A stretch of DNA of 44,735 bases. Source: Azonexaceae bacterium (GTDB taxonomy: Bacteria > Pseudomonadota > Gammaproteobacteria > Burkholderiales > Rhodocyclaceae). Both the position numbers and the translations under genes were made by a program. Of this stretch, positions 44,653-44,735 are shown piece after piece (positions within the stretch are counted from its first letter, which is position 1; every line of letters begins with the position of its first letter). Location: assembly GCA_009469675.1 (NCBI GenBank), contig SSSZ01000014.1, positions 1 to 44,735 on the forward strand. The letters run 5' to 3'. The notes under the pieces are model-generated. The model made no database searches. It saw nothing but the letters and a program-made list of their open reading frames with translations, and was not told the origin of the DNA.

Positions 44653-44735
44653 TCAGCCGGCGAGGGCAACAACGTTGTTGCCATCGCCGGCGGCGGCGCG
44701 GGCGGCAGCCCACTCCGCGAATTCGTCCATGTCCA
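44653..44735 (-). CDS. Partial gene at the right edge (C-terminal 26 residues)
   Basis: A minus-strand frame enters from the right edge and ends with TGA at 44655-44653. It reads MDEFAEWAAARAAAGDGNNV and ends VALAG. It is GC-rich again, unlike the stretch 43,600-44,650. Too short to identify. The 54 bases between this gene and the degraded copy hold no gene. Confidence 0.5.
   Translation of the reverse strand, partial: DMDEFAEWAAARAAAGDGNNVVALAG

Overview
The window is about 44.7 kb of high-GC, gene-dense chromosome. It most resembles a Betaproteobacterium, probably Rhodocyclales-like. The reasons are small genes of the mainly betaproteobacterial DUF3460 and DUF3567 types, the hopanoid squalene trio hpnC-hpnD-hpnE, a PEP-CTERM surface protein, FliW, and GC-rich codon use throughout. 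The taxon is an inference from gene content. Most genes are chromosomal core functions.

Layout. 1-140 is the right end of an ISAs1-like insertion sequence lying just upstream of fabI. 220-3371 holds fabI, convergent ppiD and tRNA-Asp. 3503-5835 holds an MscS channel fused to a cyclic-nucleotide domain, two small unknown genes and tRNA-Leu(UAG). 5875-8755 is the hpnCDE operon (FPP to squalene). 8824-12142 holds ybbA/tesA, mnmH, a methyltransferase and an OsmC-like gene. 12234-14927 is a Pat-type acetyltransferase. 15052-18965 holds small conserved genes, a class V aminotransferase, a DUF1684 gene and a PEP-CTERM gene. 19127-23545 is clpB diverging from a chemotaxis receptor. 23589-26000 is a molybdenum-cofactor operon (mobB-moeA-moaD-moaE, minus strand). 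26155-30111 holds an ATP-grasp-like gene, a DinG-type helicase and yaeQ. 30331-36935 holds small exported proteins, a rhodanese, an RlmI-like methyltransferase, a YlqF-like GTPase, prfC and a mutarotase. 36919-43563 holds DUF3301, a possible PilZ protein, rlmJ, a MazG-like gene, a gamma-carbonic anhydrase, fliW and tex.

At about 43,600 the core order breaks. A Spx/ArsC-like gene is cut after about 12 codons, and the DNA beyond it is visibly less GC-rich. It carries a small cysteine-rich protein, two tandem paralogues (one decayed) and a partial gene at the right edge. This is the best candidate for the edge of an acquired element.

The strongest regulatory signals read by eye are a sigma-54 type promoter before the PEP-CTERM gene, a FliA (sigma-28) type promoter before the chemotaxis receptor, a sigma-32 type promoter before clpB, a perfect inverted repeat next to the -10 box of the rhodanese gene, and an intrinsic terminator inside the apparent ppiD leader. 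I found no CRISPR array, no complete mobile element and no clear new multi-gene system. The most unusual points are the broken Spx-like gene with its low-GC tail, the in-frame cysteine-rich ORF one stop codon after the rhodanese, and two divergent gene pairs whose start codons share one CATG.
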